From: Siphonodentalium dalli
Lineage: Eukaryota; Mollusca; Scaphopoda; Gadilida; Siphonodentaliidae
Direction: 5' to 3'
Assembly (NCBI GenBank): GCA_032622095.1
Contig: CP136063.1
Span: forward strand, 277,321,426 to 277,385,425
DNA: 64,000 nucleotides
Below the pieces are notes generated by a model. That model searched no databases, was not told the origin of the DNA, and was given only the letters and a program-made list of their open reading frames with translations. Position 1 is the first letter of the stretch. Every line of letters starts with the position of its first letter. Below, piece after piece: positions 11,896 through 24,360 of the stretch. Position numbers and translations under genes: made by a program.

Positions 11896-13307
11896 AGAAT
11901 GGAGGTAAAAAAAAAAAGAAGATTTGAGAACACACGAAGGAAGACAATTTGTGTGTTGAAGTTGATTCCTGGGGGAGGGGGTGCACATGTCGAACAATAT
12001 CTCCTGGAATATATCCAAATATGCATAGTGTACTGTAGGGTGCGGAAGAAAATTACAGGGTGATAGGGTGGGCAATTTTGCTGAAGCCATTGAGAGTACA
12101 AGCAATATGGCGGAATAAGAATACAGTGCATGATCATGATTATGGACAATCGAAGAAATAAAGTTAGTCAATATGACTGACTAAGGATATGGTATATTTA
12201 GGATAGTCAAACATCCCCCCCCCCCCCCAGGATGACTAACTTAGATTAGACAACATGACTAAAGCAGAAAAATTGTCATAATGACTAGGTGATGTTAGTC
12301 ATAACGACTACGAAATTTTTAGTCAAAACGACTAATTGGGTTATTACTCATTAGACTACAGTTGTGTTAGTCAAAAGTGACCAGTGTCGAGTCATAATGG
12401 CTAACTTTTCTTTGTCACTGGGAAAGCGAACATTTTGTTCAAATAATTCTGGACAATACTCAAGCAGATGATATATTATCCAGAATCAGACAATATTATA
12501 CAGAGATTATACCCTCCCTTCACATTCATTCAATTATAGATCTAATAGAATTGCGATGCAATGGAAATTGAACATTCAGCCAGATTCAGCAATGAATATT
12601 AATCAGAATTTAAGTGTTGCAATTAGAGTTATTCTTCGTGTAACTTAGCCACTATAGTTTGTTACAGACTGAATTGTGTGGGTTAGTCAAAGTGACTCTA
12701 AATGATTGTGACTAACCCTAAGATAGTCATTTTGATACATTTTTTTCTCATTTCCAACGGATGGCCATTCAAGTCTAAAATTATGACAAAAAGTAGGAAA
12801 GTGTTAAAAAAATGTTCCAAATACAACAAATTCCCCACAATTAAATTGTTGGAAAATCAAACTACGAGAACAGTTTCAACCTTTTGTTGGTGTTTGTCCG
12901 TCCGTTAACATTTTTGGTTTACGACCGATAACTCCATGTCATTAGAATGAAATTTAAGTTTGTAGGCCTAAGTCTGTTTCTCAACCAAAAATATAGGCAT
13001 AGACCATGTTCGAATATCGGTTCCGTCCAATTATTTCACACGAGTCACAATCGTTATAAAAATTCCGACTTAAGTAGCATTTAGGCCTATATATAGGCCT
13101 ACTTGATTTTACAACATTTGGTTCCCGGTGGATAACTTATGTTAGGATTAATTATAGGCATAGGCATATATGTAATCAGAACCACAGTAGAATGTTGATA
13201 GCCTATGTGTAATTTTGGCTAGGAAAAATCACAGGGTTTTAATTGTCGTTAAGAAAACAATTAGGCCTAAAAAGATATAAATAAAAAGAAAGTCAACATT
13301 TTAACAA
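11896..13307. other. Intergenic; GACTAA-rich stretch
   Basis: Between about 12170 and 12430, and again at 12685-12735, short words TTAGTCA and TGACTAA recur irregularly on both strands, with a C run at about 12216. Bases 12890-12990 resemble the 'GTCCGTCCGTTAAC..ATAACTCCA' repeats of 20.3 kb. No gene was recognised. Confidence 0.45.
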
Positions 13308-13430
13308 ACGTGATACGACACGATTTAATTGTATAAACACCAATATTAATTTGCTAACAAAACAATACAATAAAACAATATGTAAATAGGGCCCACATAC
13401 ATGTGAGCATATATGGCATAACATTTCCAG
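13308..13430 (-). mobile_element. LINE 3' tail, second copy
   Basis: Bases 13308-13430 parallel 5181-5290 in the same order: ACGATTTA, TATAAACACCAATA, TGCTAACA, AATACAAT and ACATGTGAGCATATATGGCAT. I therefore read it as the 3' untranslated tail of the same LINE family on the minus strand, without coding sequence. Confidence 0.5.
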
Positions 13431-13757
13431 AACATCCAAACTAACCTGGAGGCTGGAGAGATTTTCAACTCAAATAATAAAGCGTGAAAATCGTTGAAAT
13501 TCTTCGTCAACGTTCACCGGAATTCCAAACTAAACTAGATTTTCTCGACCATAATGGAGGGTATCACCCCCCCCCCTCCCCCTGAATCCTGAATACGAGT
13601 TAATTTTGGGGGTGAATCCTGAATACATGTTAAGAAATAATATGCGATAAATGACATACAAATTGACTGTTTTAATATCAGACAGATACAAGCAGAAGTT
13701 ACATAGACACATTATGATGCCGGTCGCGTTATGATACCATTAATGATACTTTATGAT

Positions 13758-14890
13758 CAGGGACGTGGCTAGAGTGTTTCCGTTGGGGGGTGTCCACCTT
13801 TGGAAATTCCAACTGCACCCCCCCCCCCTCTTGAGTCAGAATCAGACCGAACACAAGTTTTGCATAATTCCATTTGCACACCCCCCTTCCACCTCAGTGT
13901 TTAGGCCTAATATCCTATATCTTCGACACGAGTCACAATCGTTCTATATTCCCGGTATGAGAACATTCAGATATTTTAACCTGAAACATTGCATAAATCC
14001 TAACATCTAGTGGTCTATATAACTCCATACAAATGCACACGGCTACGGACAAGAGACCACGACACACCGCGAGCTGATCATCGTTGTTCGGCCGGTGTGA
14101 GAACATTTTGAAATTTGAACAAGAAAATCGCAAATTTATCCTAGCATCCAGACTGGCCTCAACTAAAGCGTTCCTATGGTGTTGGAAATTTCAAACCTCA
14201 TACTCCCCCTCAGGTTGGAAAATTCTCCAACTGATGACCACAAGTTTGATCAAATGTAGTAAAATATTTTAAAAATTATTAGCATTTTTGTATTGGCCAC
14301 AGGGGAGAGACAATGACACACCCATGGTTCGGCCCGGTGTGCGAATTTTTTTAATCTGAACAAGAAAATCGCAAAATCCTAGCATCTAGACTAGCGTCAA
14401 GCATTCTTAGAGTTGGAAATTTCAAACCTGACACCCCACTTAGGTTGGAAAATTGATGACAATTCCAATGCCAATGTTGACCAAATGTATGAGAATATTG
14501 TTTTCTTAAATTAACTAGCAGTTTTTACTGGCCACGGGGGAGGGATCAGGACACAAGATTTCCAAGTGTTGGAAATTTCCAACCTGTCACCCTCCTGAGG
14601 TTGGAAAATTTCCAACTGATGCTGACTGATGACCATTTCAGTCCAAAATTTTGACAAAAAATCAGTGAAAAAATAGGAAAATATGCAAATATTGGTCCAA
14701 AAACAATTAATTCCCCCCCCCCCCCAATAAATTGTTTGAAAATCAAACTACAAGAACATTTCAACCTATTATAGGTGTGAAATTTCCAACTAATGTTTTG
14801 GCAGGTATGACATTTCCAACTGTTGAACATTTTGACCAAAGTTGGGGGTGAGACCCCCCACCCCATCCCCTCCCTGTCGCCACGTCTCTG
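13758..14890. mobile_element. hAT-like element with intact 8-bp TSD
   Basis: The left end reads CAGGGACGTGGCTAGAG and the right end CTGTCGCCACGTCTCTG, which are imperfect inverted repeats. Both sides are flanked by the identical octamer TTTATGAT (13750-13757 and 14891-14898). An 8-bp duplication and CAGGG-type termini are typical of hAT transposons. The 1133-bp interior has roughly 240-bp repeated blocks built around GGTTGGAAATTTCCAAC and 'CAAGAAAATCGCAAA' (near 14089 and 14329) and long C runs. It has no transposase frame, so the element is non-autonomous. Confidence 0.88.
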
Positions 14891-14898
14891 TTTATGAT

Positions 14899-15679
14899 GG
14901 CATATATGGTGGTCGAATATGCCCAAGAAGCTATTTTACCCACTCATTCATACAGATAACTAGCACAAACTATTATTTTGCGCCATCAAAACCTGCGTCC
15001 AAGATGTTTTGCTTGAACCAGAATACCAGTTAATTCGGGGTTATGAATCCCGCGTACGGCTTCAAAACACCCTGAATCCCGCGTACCGAAAGGGGGGGGG
15101 GGGGTGATGTCCTCATAATGGAGAATAAATGAAAATTTAACGAAGAAAAATTACCCGAACACCATGTGCCCTTTTAATAGATTTTAAATATTTGTAAACA
15201 ACAAAACGTTTTAGTGTGGCCTAATACTAGAAATAGTAATAAGAAGCGCGGGAAATTGCCAAATCTGTAGCGCGAGGGGAGTAAGTTGTTGGCCTGTCAC
15301 TCCGACAAAGAAATATATCGGTAAAATTCAATCCCATATTTGTGTTGTGCTAATCAATTGAAATAACGCCGTCTGCATTGGTCGAGTTTAAATGACTTAA
15401 AACACAACAGTGAGGCCACTGAGGGAAATACGCGATCAATTTAAATCAATTATTTATGAGAACACTTCCGCGTACCGTGACAGGATGCTAAGGACGCCGT
15501 ATCTAAGGCAATTGCGGGCAAAGGTCACGGATCGTAAACAAATCTTATCCCAGGCTGCATTGCGAAATAGGATGGACAGGGAAAATGGAACGTTATGATC
15601 AACTGTCTCATTGGAATAACTAGATATAAGTATTGTTCACATAAAATCGGCACATCACAGATAACATTCCACATTCCAC
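14899..15679 (+). promoter_or_regulatory. Presumed 5' region of the doublecortin gene
   Basis: This is the sequence directly upstream of the first coding exon. It contains a run of 13 G near 15095 and a 62-codon frame at 15410-15598 with a basic, charged composition (MRPLREIRDQF...). That frame has no recognised homologue and could be an upstream ORF, an unrecognised exon or chance. No convincing core promoter motif was identified, so the regulatory role is positional inference only. Confidence 0.25.
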
Positions 15680-15969
15680 ATGTCGGACATGGATCCTGGT
15701 TATAATCAGGAGCGTCAAGCTTCGAAAATGTTGATGATTTACAAAAATGGGGATCCGTATTTTATGAGCAGACGGGTCTACTACAACGACAGACACTTTC
15801 CAACATTCGATTGTTTCTTAGATGAATTAACACGGTGCATGAAATTGGATAAAGGTGCCGTGAGGAGGCTATATACACCTAGGCAAGGACACCGAGTTGA
15901 TAATTTCAAAATGGTGGAAGATGGGTCCAGTTATGTTGCTGCTACTTCAGAACGATTTGTCAAAGTCGG
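15680..15969 (+). CDS. DCDC2-like doublecortin protein, exon 1 (first DCX domain)
   Basis: Starts at ATG 15680 and ends at a strong donor, GG|GTAAGTG, in phase 2. It encodes 96 full codons. Residues 15-95 form a doublecortin domain: the opening strand 'MLMIYKNGDPYFMSRRVYYN', 'FDCFLDELTRCMKLDKGAVR', 'RLYTPRQGHRVDNF' and 'SSYVAATSERFVKVG'. Doublecortin domains bind microtubules. In DCDC2 the first domain is likewise near the N terminus and carries the same NGDP, GAVR..YTP and Y.A....F.K landmarks, and DCDC2 acts in cilia and neuronal migration. The upstream methionine MSDMDPGYN is the only in-frame start in this exon, though an upstream non-coding exon is possible. The gene continues at 26546 after a 10.6-kb intron. 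Family assignment is good; orthology to DCDC2 rather than another two-DCX protein is inference. Confidence 0.88.
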
Positions 15970-16257
15970 GTAAGTGACAGTGCATGTCACAATATTCAAT
16001 GTGTCAGACTTGTTATGTTAAATGGATCTGCCAGGCGTCTCATCCACCTGGTCGGTGAAATGATCATTTCTTTTAAAATAAACATATTCACAATCATAAG
16101 ATTACTTGTAAATGTAGCGCTTATGATGATAAATTATTTTATCCACATTGATGATGGCTTTATCAATGTAAAATATCAATATATTATTATTATTAAACAT
16201 TGATGTCATTACCATTATTTTTTAGTATCAAAATGGAGAATTTTGTGGTAACTATAT
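15970..16257. other. Intron 1, start; nothing recognised
   Basis: AT-rich intronic sequence without recognisable repeats. Confidence 0.4.
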
Positions 16258-16592
16258 TGTCTGCCTCGTGGCCGGTAGCATATCAGGGGACCACAATGGA
16301 ATTAAGCCTTCGAGTGCTTTTTGTGCCATCCCCGATATCTAGCCGTACATGTAATCTACAATTTTTTTTTCTAAATTTCAGCCATCATACCATTCATCCA
16401 TTGGTATTCACTTTGACTTCTTTACAGCCTCATTTTTGTTTCAAAATTTGCGATTTCTTATATAGCCTAACATTAACAACTGAAATTATGTTAAAAACTC
16501 CTTTTTATTTGCTTGTAATTTATTATATTTGTAACCTGTTAAAACAATATACGTGTATGTCTTTATATCAAAAATAAATCAATCAATCAATC
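16258..16592 (+). mobile_element. Probable LINE 3' end with (AATC)n tail
   Basis: Unique-looking sequence containing GGGGACCACAATGGAATTAA and 'GCCTTCGAGTGCTTTTTGTGCC' runs into an AT-rich stretch. It then ends in AATAAATCAATCAATCAATC. A short simple repeat after AATAAA is the usual 3' end of several non-LTR families. No reverse transcriptase coding is left, so the element would be heavily 5'-truncated. The left limit is approximate. Confidence 0.45.
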
Positions 16593-17769
16593 AAATGTGC
16601 AGGAAGCAAAATACTTTTGAAATTTTGATTAGCAAATAACCTCACATTGACATGATTAGATAGCATTGTTCTAAAATCATATAAAATTCATACCAAATTG
16701 CATAGCTTTTATCCAAATTTGGGTAGCAAATTGCGATGCGATACCAGTTAATTTGCTCCCTGTCATTGTCAATCATTACTCAATGTGTGATGGCTAAGTC
16801 AGACCTGACTTGGTGAACTTAATATTCGAATAAAGTCTGACAGCCCTTCAACTATGGCCTGTTGAGACTAACTATTTTTCTTAAATACACTTAATTTTTA
16901 TAAACAAATATTGAAGTAATATAGTCATTAATGTTATCAATATTTCAATTTATATTAACTTCAACCCCTACCAGAAATTGCAGAATGTGTACGATATATT
17001 ATAATTCCATAATTATTCAATCCAAAAATCAAGTCGGGGAAAACATGTTGACAAAAAGTTGTAAAGTGGCCGAAGTAGGAGGAACTAACATATCAAATGA
17101 CTCTGTGCATCTCGTACAAATAACCGCGTGTGGCACATGTTAGCGAAACATTATTCAGCAACCCGTATGACTTTATAAGGAAGTTAACAAGTAGAAGTAG
17201 GTCGCTATGCATGTTTAACAAATTGGAATTGATTAGGCTCATTAGCAGAAAAATTGTAGTTACTAGAGGTGCCACGATTATTGATTTTGATAATTGATAA
17301 TCAGTCGTCAATAATCAACTAAAATCGATTAATCGGACCTAATATTAATAAAATCAGTGGAATTATTCCGTAATATGGCCTACTATTGCTGTATTGGCTG
17401 GGTGCTGGTTAAGGCCTAAAAAAATAATACATTTGTTTCCGCTAACGAGCTGAAAAAAATTAGGGTAGGTAGGTAGGCTTAACTTTTTTTTTTGGACTAA
17501 TACTCTTCCTGTCATAATGGTTTTACCACCAATTTCCCCGACATATTTCTGGACTGATAATAAATGCTCTTTAATATATTAGCCCCCCCCCTTTCACGAG
17601 ATTGATGTGACATCAGTTCATTCATGATTTTTGAACAGTCAACGATATCACGAGCGGCTTGTATCACAACTGCAGTAACGATACAGATGCTTTTATCGCC
17701 AATTCGTTATCGCCAATTTTATCAGGGAATTTCACAGGAAATGGTAGATAATATAATATATTAGTCCCC
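16593..17769. other. Intron 1 sequence; nothing firm
   Basis: Mostly AT-rich. At about 17258-17340, TAGAGGTGCCACGATTATTG followed by GATAATTGATAATCAGTCG resembles the terminus of a hAT-type element. No partner end was found. A C9 run lies near 17583. Confidence 0.35.
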
Positions 17770-17777
17770 CTCTAAGT

Positions 17778-18503
17778 CAGGGACCAGCCGAGGGGGCGAC
17801 ATAGGCGAAATAGTCGCCCTAGAGCCGCCAATTTCGCCCTACTAAGGCTCTAGGGCGAAGTTGAAGTCTCCTTTTTTTTTTAAATATAATAATAGTTATA
17901 TTATAATATAGGACCATGACATAGGAGTATACATTTGGCTCTTAGAATGCCATATGATGAATATATTGTCCAACTTGGTTTTGTCTTAATTAGTGTATTG
18001 ACACCTGTTATTCAATCCATTAGTGGCCATAGTGGGGCCCTAGTTATCACACCTGTGTACCATGGACACTCCAAGGTAGATTGTTATGAAATTAAACACA
18101 CAAGTCAGTATATGTCACACATACTGAAGCCTGTTGTATTGCTGGTGGATTAAGCTGAGAGTTTATTTGGTGGTGTAAATGATCATAATATAGGATCAAT
18201 ACTTATTTTGCTATAATCAATAATTTTGTGTTTACTATTACAAATTATTTACTAAGTACATTCACATATTAAGAGGATAACTTTTTGATTATCAATATAT
18301 GTTTGTTATTAATAATTATTATTCATTCAAATTCATTGACAAAACAGCCTAGTTTTAACCCCCAAAAAAGAAAACAATCCGGTAATATAATTGATAATTG
18401 AGACGAGTCTCCCCACTTCTCCCTATTTTCCCCTGACTTCTCCCTAAAATCTCCAGAGGGAGAAGTCACTTCTCCCTAAAATTTGACCCCTGGCTGGTCC
18501 CTG
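17778..18503. mobile_element. hAT-like element with near-perfect 8-bp TSD
   Basis: The termini CAGGGACCAGCC and GGCTGGTCCCTG are perfect 12-bp inverted repeats. They are flanked by CTCTAAGT (17770-17777) and CTTTAAGT (18504-18511), a 7/8 target duplication. Inside the left end a subterminal hairpin pairs TCGCCCTAGAGCC with GGCTCTAGGGCGA. At 726 bp and without a recognisable transposase it is non-autonomous. Confidence 0.8.
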
Positions 18504-18511
18504 CTTTAAGT

Positions 18512-19344
18512 CATCTGTGGTCAAACTTCAACGTCAAACTTCAGACGCCCATCCCATGGCATTCCCCTGGTCAGGTGAGTGGTGACCCATATGCACCAAT
18601 TTTCCTACATATCTTCTAAGCTGATAAGGAACGCTCTTCATTGCTCATATTTGCCCCTTTAAGTCGTCTGAAGTCAAAGGCATCTAATTCTTGACACTCT
18701 ATGGGTCAGTTTACCCCATGTATAAAAAATTTACCGACCAGATTGCAACCATTTTGTTATATAATTAATGATTTTATTTTATTAATAATTAGTGCCTTTT
18801 AAGACATCTTACCTATCGAATAAGATTTTCCACGTCAAATTACCTCTATATAAAAAATTTCAGCTCCGATGGTCCAGCCCTTTCTGTATAACGAGTTATT
18901 GATTACCGCTGGTAGATAAAAGCCAATTGTGTCCGACTTTCAAGTTTGACACTGTGTGTCACTAGTAGTCCCTCATGTGACGTCACATGAGTCAACATTA
19001 ACTATTCAGACTGCATAATCCATGATGGAACTTTAAATCGACATAAATTCAGTTACGGGCAGCCTATCACAATTTTTTGTTTCGGCACCGTGCTAGAACT
19101 TGGAAGTTGAACTTGGAGAATAATTGTAATTTATACGTTCCAATGAGAATTAAAATGAACTGAAAATGAACTGCTGATGTGGCCACCAGATTATCGGTTG
19201 ATGTATTTGGCTATTTGCATTAGTGCTGATACTAGTAGCAAACCCTGTGGAGTGTGTACCCTTCAGCAGAGTTTCAAAACCTGTGTACATTTCAAGTTCA
19301 AGGCTTCAGCAATTGTTTAGGTTAGAGTGACCCATTCAGTCCTC
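18512..19344. other. Intron 1 sequence; nothing recognised
   Basis: No inverted or tandem structure and no exon-like frame was seen. Confidence 0.4.
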
Positions 19345-19743
19345 TTAACCCTTTACCCAACAGAACGGCCCTGTGCCAATGCATTCTCTTATATATGCGA
19401 GTCGACCATAGGTCGCCTCGCATATATAAGAGAATGCATTGGCTTAACACATATTAAAAATGATAAAATTGTCAAAGAATGTAGAAAAATTGTTAAAAAA
19501 TGTAAGAATTTTTTTTAAATTGTTTTTTTTAGGCCAATGCATTCTCTTATATATGCGAGGCGTCCTATGGTCGACTCGCATATATAAGAGAATGCATTGG
19601 CACAGGGCATAACTGTAACCATCAATGAACCGGTTCCAATGATATCCATATTTGTATGGTGTTATTGAGACAGACCGAAGATATTTTAGGCTGTTGAAGC
19701 TTTATTTGGGCGTTTTTGGCCGTTTTGTTGGGTAAAGGGTTAA
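19345..19743. mobile_element. piggyBac-like MITE, 'CCCTTTACCCAAC' family
   Basis: Intact TTAA at both ends (19345-19348 and 19740-19743). The termini are CCCTTTACCCAACA and TGTTGGGTAAAGGG. Two hairpins with arm CCAATGCATTCTCTTATATA lie at about 19374-19442 and 19532-19601. The right part carries GACAGACCGAAGATATTTTA, as in the other members. Confidence 0.85.
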
Positions 19744-20317
19744 TTCAGATTGTTTGGCTTTGGCAATCCGCTATGGTAATCCTTTGCCACGGCCCAGTTT
19801 GCTTCAGCATTGTTGATTGCGGTAGCCAATTATGATGGCTGAGCATTATGCAGTGAATGTCATGCAGAGAATTGTTTATAGCAGCCTATAAATAACACAT
19901 GTATATGTTGGGTGGAAAACCTTGAATGAATTATTAATGGGTGATAATTAGTCCTATTATAAAGATTATTTTTAATTATTCAGTACACTCATTCAGTCAC
20001 ATTTACTGTAGTTGTTTAAAATACAAAAATTTGGAGGATTAATTGTTGTTACATGTATAGTATTAGTATGACCACATACTATTAGGGTACACATATTCTC
20101 AAATAAGTGTCCCTTTTAACATGCTCCTCATCTGTGCATGAAACGAACATGTTTGCAAAACTGACAAGAAAGTAATATACATGTGCATGTACGTATTTCA
20201 AACCACGAAAACACTTATCTGAGACATAGCTCTGTTCATGGGTTTGTGTATTCTACCCCCCCCCCCAGAATGTTAGTTAATACATGAAGAAGAAAGTAGC
20301 CTAATGTGTACTTTTTA
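19744..20317. other. Intron 1 sequence; nothing recognised
   Basis: AT-rich, with one C9 run near 20260. No gene or repeat boundary was found. Confidence 0.4.
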
Positions 20318-21276
20318 TACGCCCTTTTGAAAAAAAGGCCGTATTATAGTATTGGTCTGTCCGTCCGGGCGTCCGTCCGTTAACCTGTTGTCCGGATGAT
20401 AACTTTAGTTAGAGTGAACCAAAATTAGTAAAATTTGGTATGTGGGTTTATTAGCCGAAAAGTAAGTTCAAGTTCGAATTTGGGTTCCGCCCGCCAATTT
20501 TCACCGGAGTTATGCCCCTTATTTAACATCTTTTGACTTAGAAAATCCTTGAAATTTGTTGTCCGGATGATAACTTTAGTATAGTTTATCGGAATGAATC
20601 CAAATTTGGTATATTACTTTCTCCCACCAAAACACAGGTCAAGTTCGAACTTGGGTTCTGTCCGACCATTTTTGGCAGAGTTATGCCCCTTTTTCGACTC
20701 AGAAAATTCAGTTTTTCTTATGTTTTTTGGTTTCCGGATGATAACTCGATTTTGGAATGTTTATACGCAAAACCCATTTTTTTGTGGATTACATATATCA
20801 AAATACAGCTCAAGTCCGAATTTCGTTTTAATCCGATAATTTTTGCGAGAGTTATGGCCCCTTTTTTGACGTAATTTGACTTAGATAATCCCTGAAATTT
20901 GTTGTCCGGATGATAACTTTAGTTAGAGTGAACCGATTTCAATCAAATTTGGTATGTGGGTTTATTAGGAGAAAAGACAGCTCAAGTTCGAATTTGGGTT
21001 CCGTCCGCCAATTTTCACCGGAGTTATGCCCCTTATTTGACGTAATCCTTGAAATTTGTTGTCCGGATGATAACTTTACTAGAGCTTATCGGATTCAATG
21101 ATTATTTGGTATATTACTTTCTCCCACCAAAACACAGGTCAAGTTCAAATTTGAGTTCCGTCCGCCAATTTTTACCAGAGTTATGCCCCTTTTTGACCAG
21201 TTTCCGCCGACCCAAGAGAGGGCGTATATTGCACGCCCAGCGGCGTATATTGCACGCCCAGCGTAGCTCTTGTTTA
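20318..21276. repeat. TCCGGATGATAACT tandem-unit dispersed repeat
   Basis: Five copies of a ~171-bp unit are anchored by TCCGGATGATAACT at 20391, 20562, 20733, 20905 and 21062. Each continues with 'TTTGGTAT' and 'GTTCGAATTTGGGTTCCG' and ends 'GAGTTATGCCCC'. The block opens with TACGCCCTTTTG..GTCCGTCC. It closes with two copies of GGCGTATATTGCACGCCCAG and AGCTCTTGTTT. Similar blocks are common in marine invertebrate genomes. Open frames inside it reflect unit structure, not a gene. Confidence 0.8.
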
Positions 21277-21339
21277 ATTATATAATTTCTATAGAAACTT
21301 TTCTTCACATGGATTCTATTTCTTTTTTAGTTTAGTTTC

Positions 21340-21560
21340 TTTATATCCCCAAATTGCATAATCGAGGTTCCCAATGGGTGTACATCACAATATTCACCAT
21401 TTGGGAACTTCAATCTGAGTCTATGTCTCCATAGCAGCTGAGGCCATGCAGAATGAGGTCCCCAGAGGGTGAATTTGGTGATGCTAGCCTGCTATGCGGG
21501 ATAGCGTCACTAAATTCACCCTCTGTGGACCTCATTCTGCAAATGACAGGCACATTAAAC
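21340..21560. repeat. GCAGAATGAGG palindrome with arm sequence
   Basis: The core at 21449-21540 is a long palindrome, GCAGAATGAGGTCCCCAGAG to its mirror, with a GCTATGCGGG-type centre. The preceding ~100 bp (ATAATCGAGGTTCCCAATGG..) is shared with copies at 29220-29378 and, inverted, at 35615-35765 and 41530-41620. Confidence 0.75.
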
Positions 21561-21966
21561 TCAGGCTTGTTTGAGACCAAAGTCTGACCAGTAGATGAGT
21601 GAGTTCCCCCCATCCCACCCCCCCACTAGACTCTAAATCTCTGTTCTCAACTTCCAGGGCAATGAACCTACCGTACTAGTACATGTACATGTATGAATGC
21701 ATGTTCATCGATTTGAAGAAACTGAAGCTATTAAACACTAACTATATAAAATTATATAGACCATAGATGTCTTGACTTTGGACCTTATATAGTGATTATA
21801 GTCACTGATATACTATATTTTACCCCAACGTTGTCCAAGAATCACCAGTGTTACACGTACTGACATCCGCGAAAGGGCGACGGACTGCGATTGGATGTAA
21901 TCGTGTAACTATTGTAAACTCTATATTATGCCAGTGAGACCTGCAGATGGGAAAACATGGTACAAT

Positions 21967-23066
21967 TAGGGCTGCACGGTATCCACCTTCACAATACCGA
22001 CTACGGTATTAAAATCAATACCGCGGTATGACTAAATACCGTCAAGAATAATGTCCAAACATTTTGCTAGTTAAGACCCTTTGCAACATGCAGTACGGAA
22101 TTCAATATTCACGTGTGAATGCAGTGTCACGCGGGCACGCGAAAAGAAGACAACGCAATGCATGTCGCGTGTGATCTTAACAATATGTGGGGTTCTACTG
22201 ACGTCGCTTATGCAAAAAACAAAAAAGTAATTAGTTCACAATTTTTATTTCATAACAAAGCATATTATTAAAACAAAACAGTAAATTACATGTTTGCCGC
22301 GAGAAACGACAACATATTGACCTTTTATGGTTTCAGGCATTAACGCTTCGGTGAACAAATCTGTCCCGACTTACTGATTAAGCGCTCAGAAGGCACACTT
22401 GTGACACATATACAGAGATATTTTCGCGCGAATTCGGATAATGTTGGATATTATTTGCAATTCATTTTCCACCACTCCAATGGATTGTCGTCAAATTGAT
22501 ATGTCTCTTGGTTTGTTTTCTAAAGAATTATACCATGAGGGGATTTAAGTCCAGATTATACTAAAAAGGTCCCCAAGCAATACGTATTTATCCGTGGTGT
22601 CTCGATATTGGATAAACATTAGCACGAAAACAATTGTGAGAGTATAGTTTACATTTCGTAATTGTATGGATGGCGACCTAGTCTAATTATTGCTTTGTGT
22701 ACAATAATTTGAACTGCATATGAGACGACTATAAACACACATCTATCAGCGTACAACGTGTTGGCACTGCCTTTGTGATAATTGATTTTCGCACTTTGCT
22801 GCAGTTACGCTTTGGGCGACTGGCTCGTTAGCGTCTCGCTGGTTCTCGTTTCGTCTCGCTAGTTCTCGTTCTCGTTCATTACTTACAGGCACGCTTTAGT
22901 GACTCAGAATATGTATTTTATTGACATTTGCTGTCGTAATACCGACTAAAAGAAGAAAATATAGTGTGCGGTGGTATACCGACTATTCAAGAAATCCAAT
23001 ACCGACTACACGGTATTAAAAACAAAACCGCGGTATGACTAAATACCGAAAAACCGTGAAGCCCTA
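21967..23066. mobile_element. hAT-like element with perfect 8-bp TSD
   Basis: The octamer GGTACAAT flanks both sides exactly (21959-21966 and 23067-23074). The termini TAGGGCTGCACGGT and ACCGTGAAGCCCTA differ at one base. Next to each end is a segment reading ACGGTATTAAAA..CCGCGGTATGACTAAATACC in direct orientation, so the element has subterminal direct repeats as well as terminal inverted repeats. The 1.1-kb interior has no recognisable transposase. Confidence 0.9.
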
Positions 23067-23074
23067 GGTACAAT

Positions 23075-23989
23075 GCGGCAATTGGCCCATCAAATGAGCT
23101 CCATAAATAAACAATTTAGTAGTTGGTCCCCATAAATTGGAAATAATAGGCCGATTTGAAAATATACGAATCTTAGAGCCTATTTGGTATTGATCCCGAA
23201 TCTGATTGCTGATGTCGACACCGAATCAAATCTTCAAAGCTTCGCAGGGCCCTACATATTCAACACCTCAGTGAGAGCAGTATACTAGTAAGTAAATTGT
23301 CATCTCATGATCATTCTGCAGTGTAGAATTAAAAAAAAAACCATGAAAGATTTTGATTTTTCCACCTTGTCATGATAATGAATGCCTTGAATAAACTTCA
23401 TTAAAATAAGCCCCATTCCAATTGATGTTTACCCTATGAATAGCTCTGTATATGTTATTGTCATTGGGCTTCTGTCTGAGTATAATACAATCTTTGAGGG
23501 GGCCTCTGGTGCTTCAAAAGGTCATGGTTGTGTACTCAAGCATGGGCGTTGTTGATATTCAATGTGTCTGTGGGTTTCTAAATTGGAATTATTCTTATCT
23601 GCAGTATTGTGTGCACTCGATTGTGCCTCGGGGATTATTTGATTATTTTGGTAGTCACTATGTGTATTGTGGTTACTGGACAATAGTACATGTATAATGT
23701 GGTGTGCACTCTCAGCCTGTTTAAGTACCAGTAGTCTGAGCGCGAAAGTTTACAGGGCAATTTATTCTCTAATAAAAATGTGTACATTAAAATTGAAAAT
23801 CATGGTTGTTCCACATATGGCACAATATCGGGCTATTGGTCTTTGGTCATCAGCCCTCAGCCTGCCATTGTAATTAGTGTCTGCTATCAGCTGGCCTGAG
23901 GCAAAAAGAAATATTGTTGGCTATTTTTGTGGCGAGGCAAATTTCAGAACCTGCCAATATTTTTACAAAAGGTCATGGTAAATATTATT
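23075..23989. other. Intron 1 sequence; nothing recognised
   Basis: Short open frames only, none with splice signals or domain features. Confidence 0.4.
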
Positions 23990-24108
23990 AGGTCCATGTA
24001 TTCTCTCATATATGCGAGGCTCCCTATGGGATACTCATATATATTAGAGAATGCATTGGCACAGGGTTTTCAAAAAATTTCAGGAAGCTCCCATCATGAA
24101 AGGGTTAA
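23990..24108. mobile_element. 'CATGAAAGGG' MITE, right half
   Basis: A variant hairpin (ATTCTCTCATATATGCGAGG and its mirror, ending GCATTGGCACAGGG) is followed by CAGGAAGCTCCCATCATGAAAGGG and TTAA at 24105-24108. The left terminus is missing. Fuller copies are at 25953-26215, 27549-28065 and 57398-57646. Confidence 0.65.
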
Positions 24109-24360
24109 GATCCACCTGATTAATTTTGACGACTTATTTTTTTGCTTCTCTCTCATCTGGTGGTATATATTTCTTTCTCGAGGGTATTTGACCAAAATGA
24201 CTTCGTTTCACTATACTTCAGACTTTACATATTATTGATCTACAATATTTAGCAGTCTGGAGTAAACTACATACCCAGATATTTAAATAATGTCATTATG
24301 AATCTTAGTGTATTTTTACAAAGACTGCTACAATAGCAAATATCACACTGGGGTATTAAC

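Noticed and set aside
15410-15598. 62-codon basic open frame upstream of the DCX start
   Set aside because: Charged and without repeats, but no homologue recognised and no splice link to exon 1. Left as a note in the 5' region.
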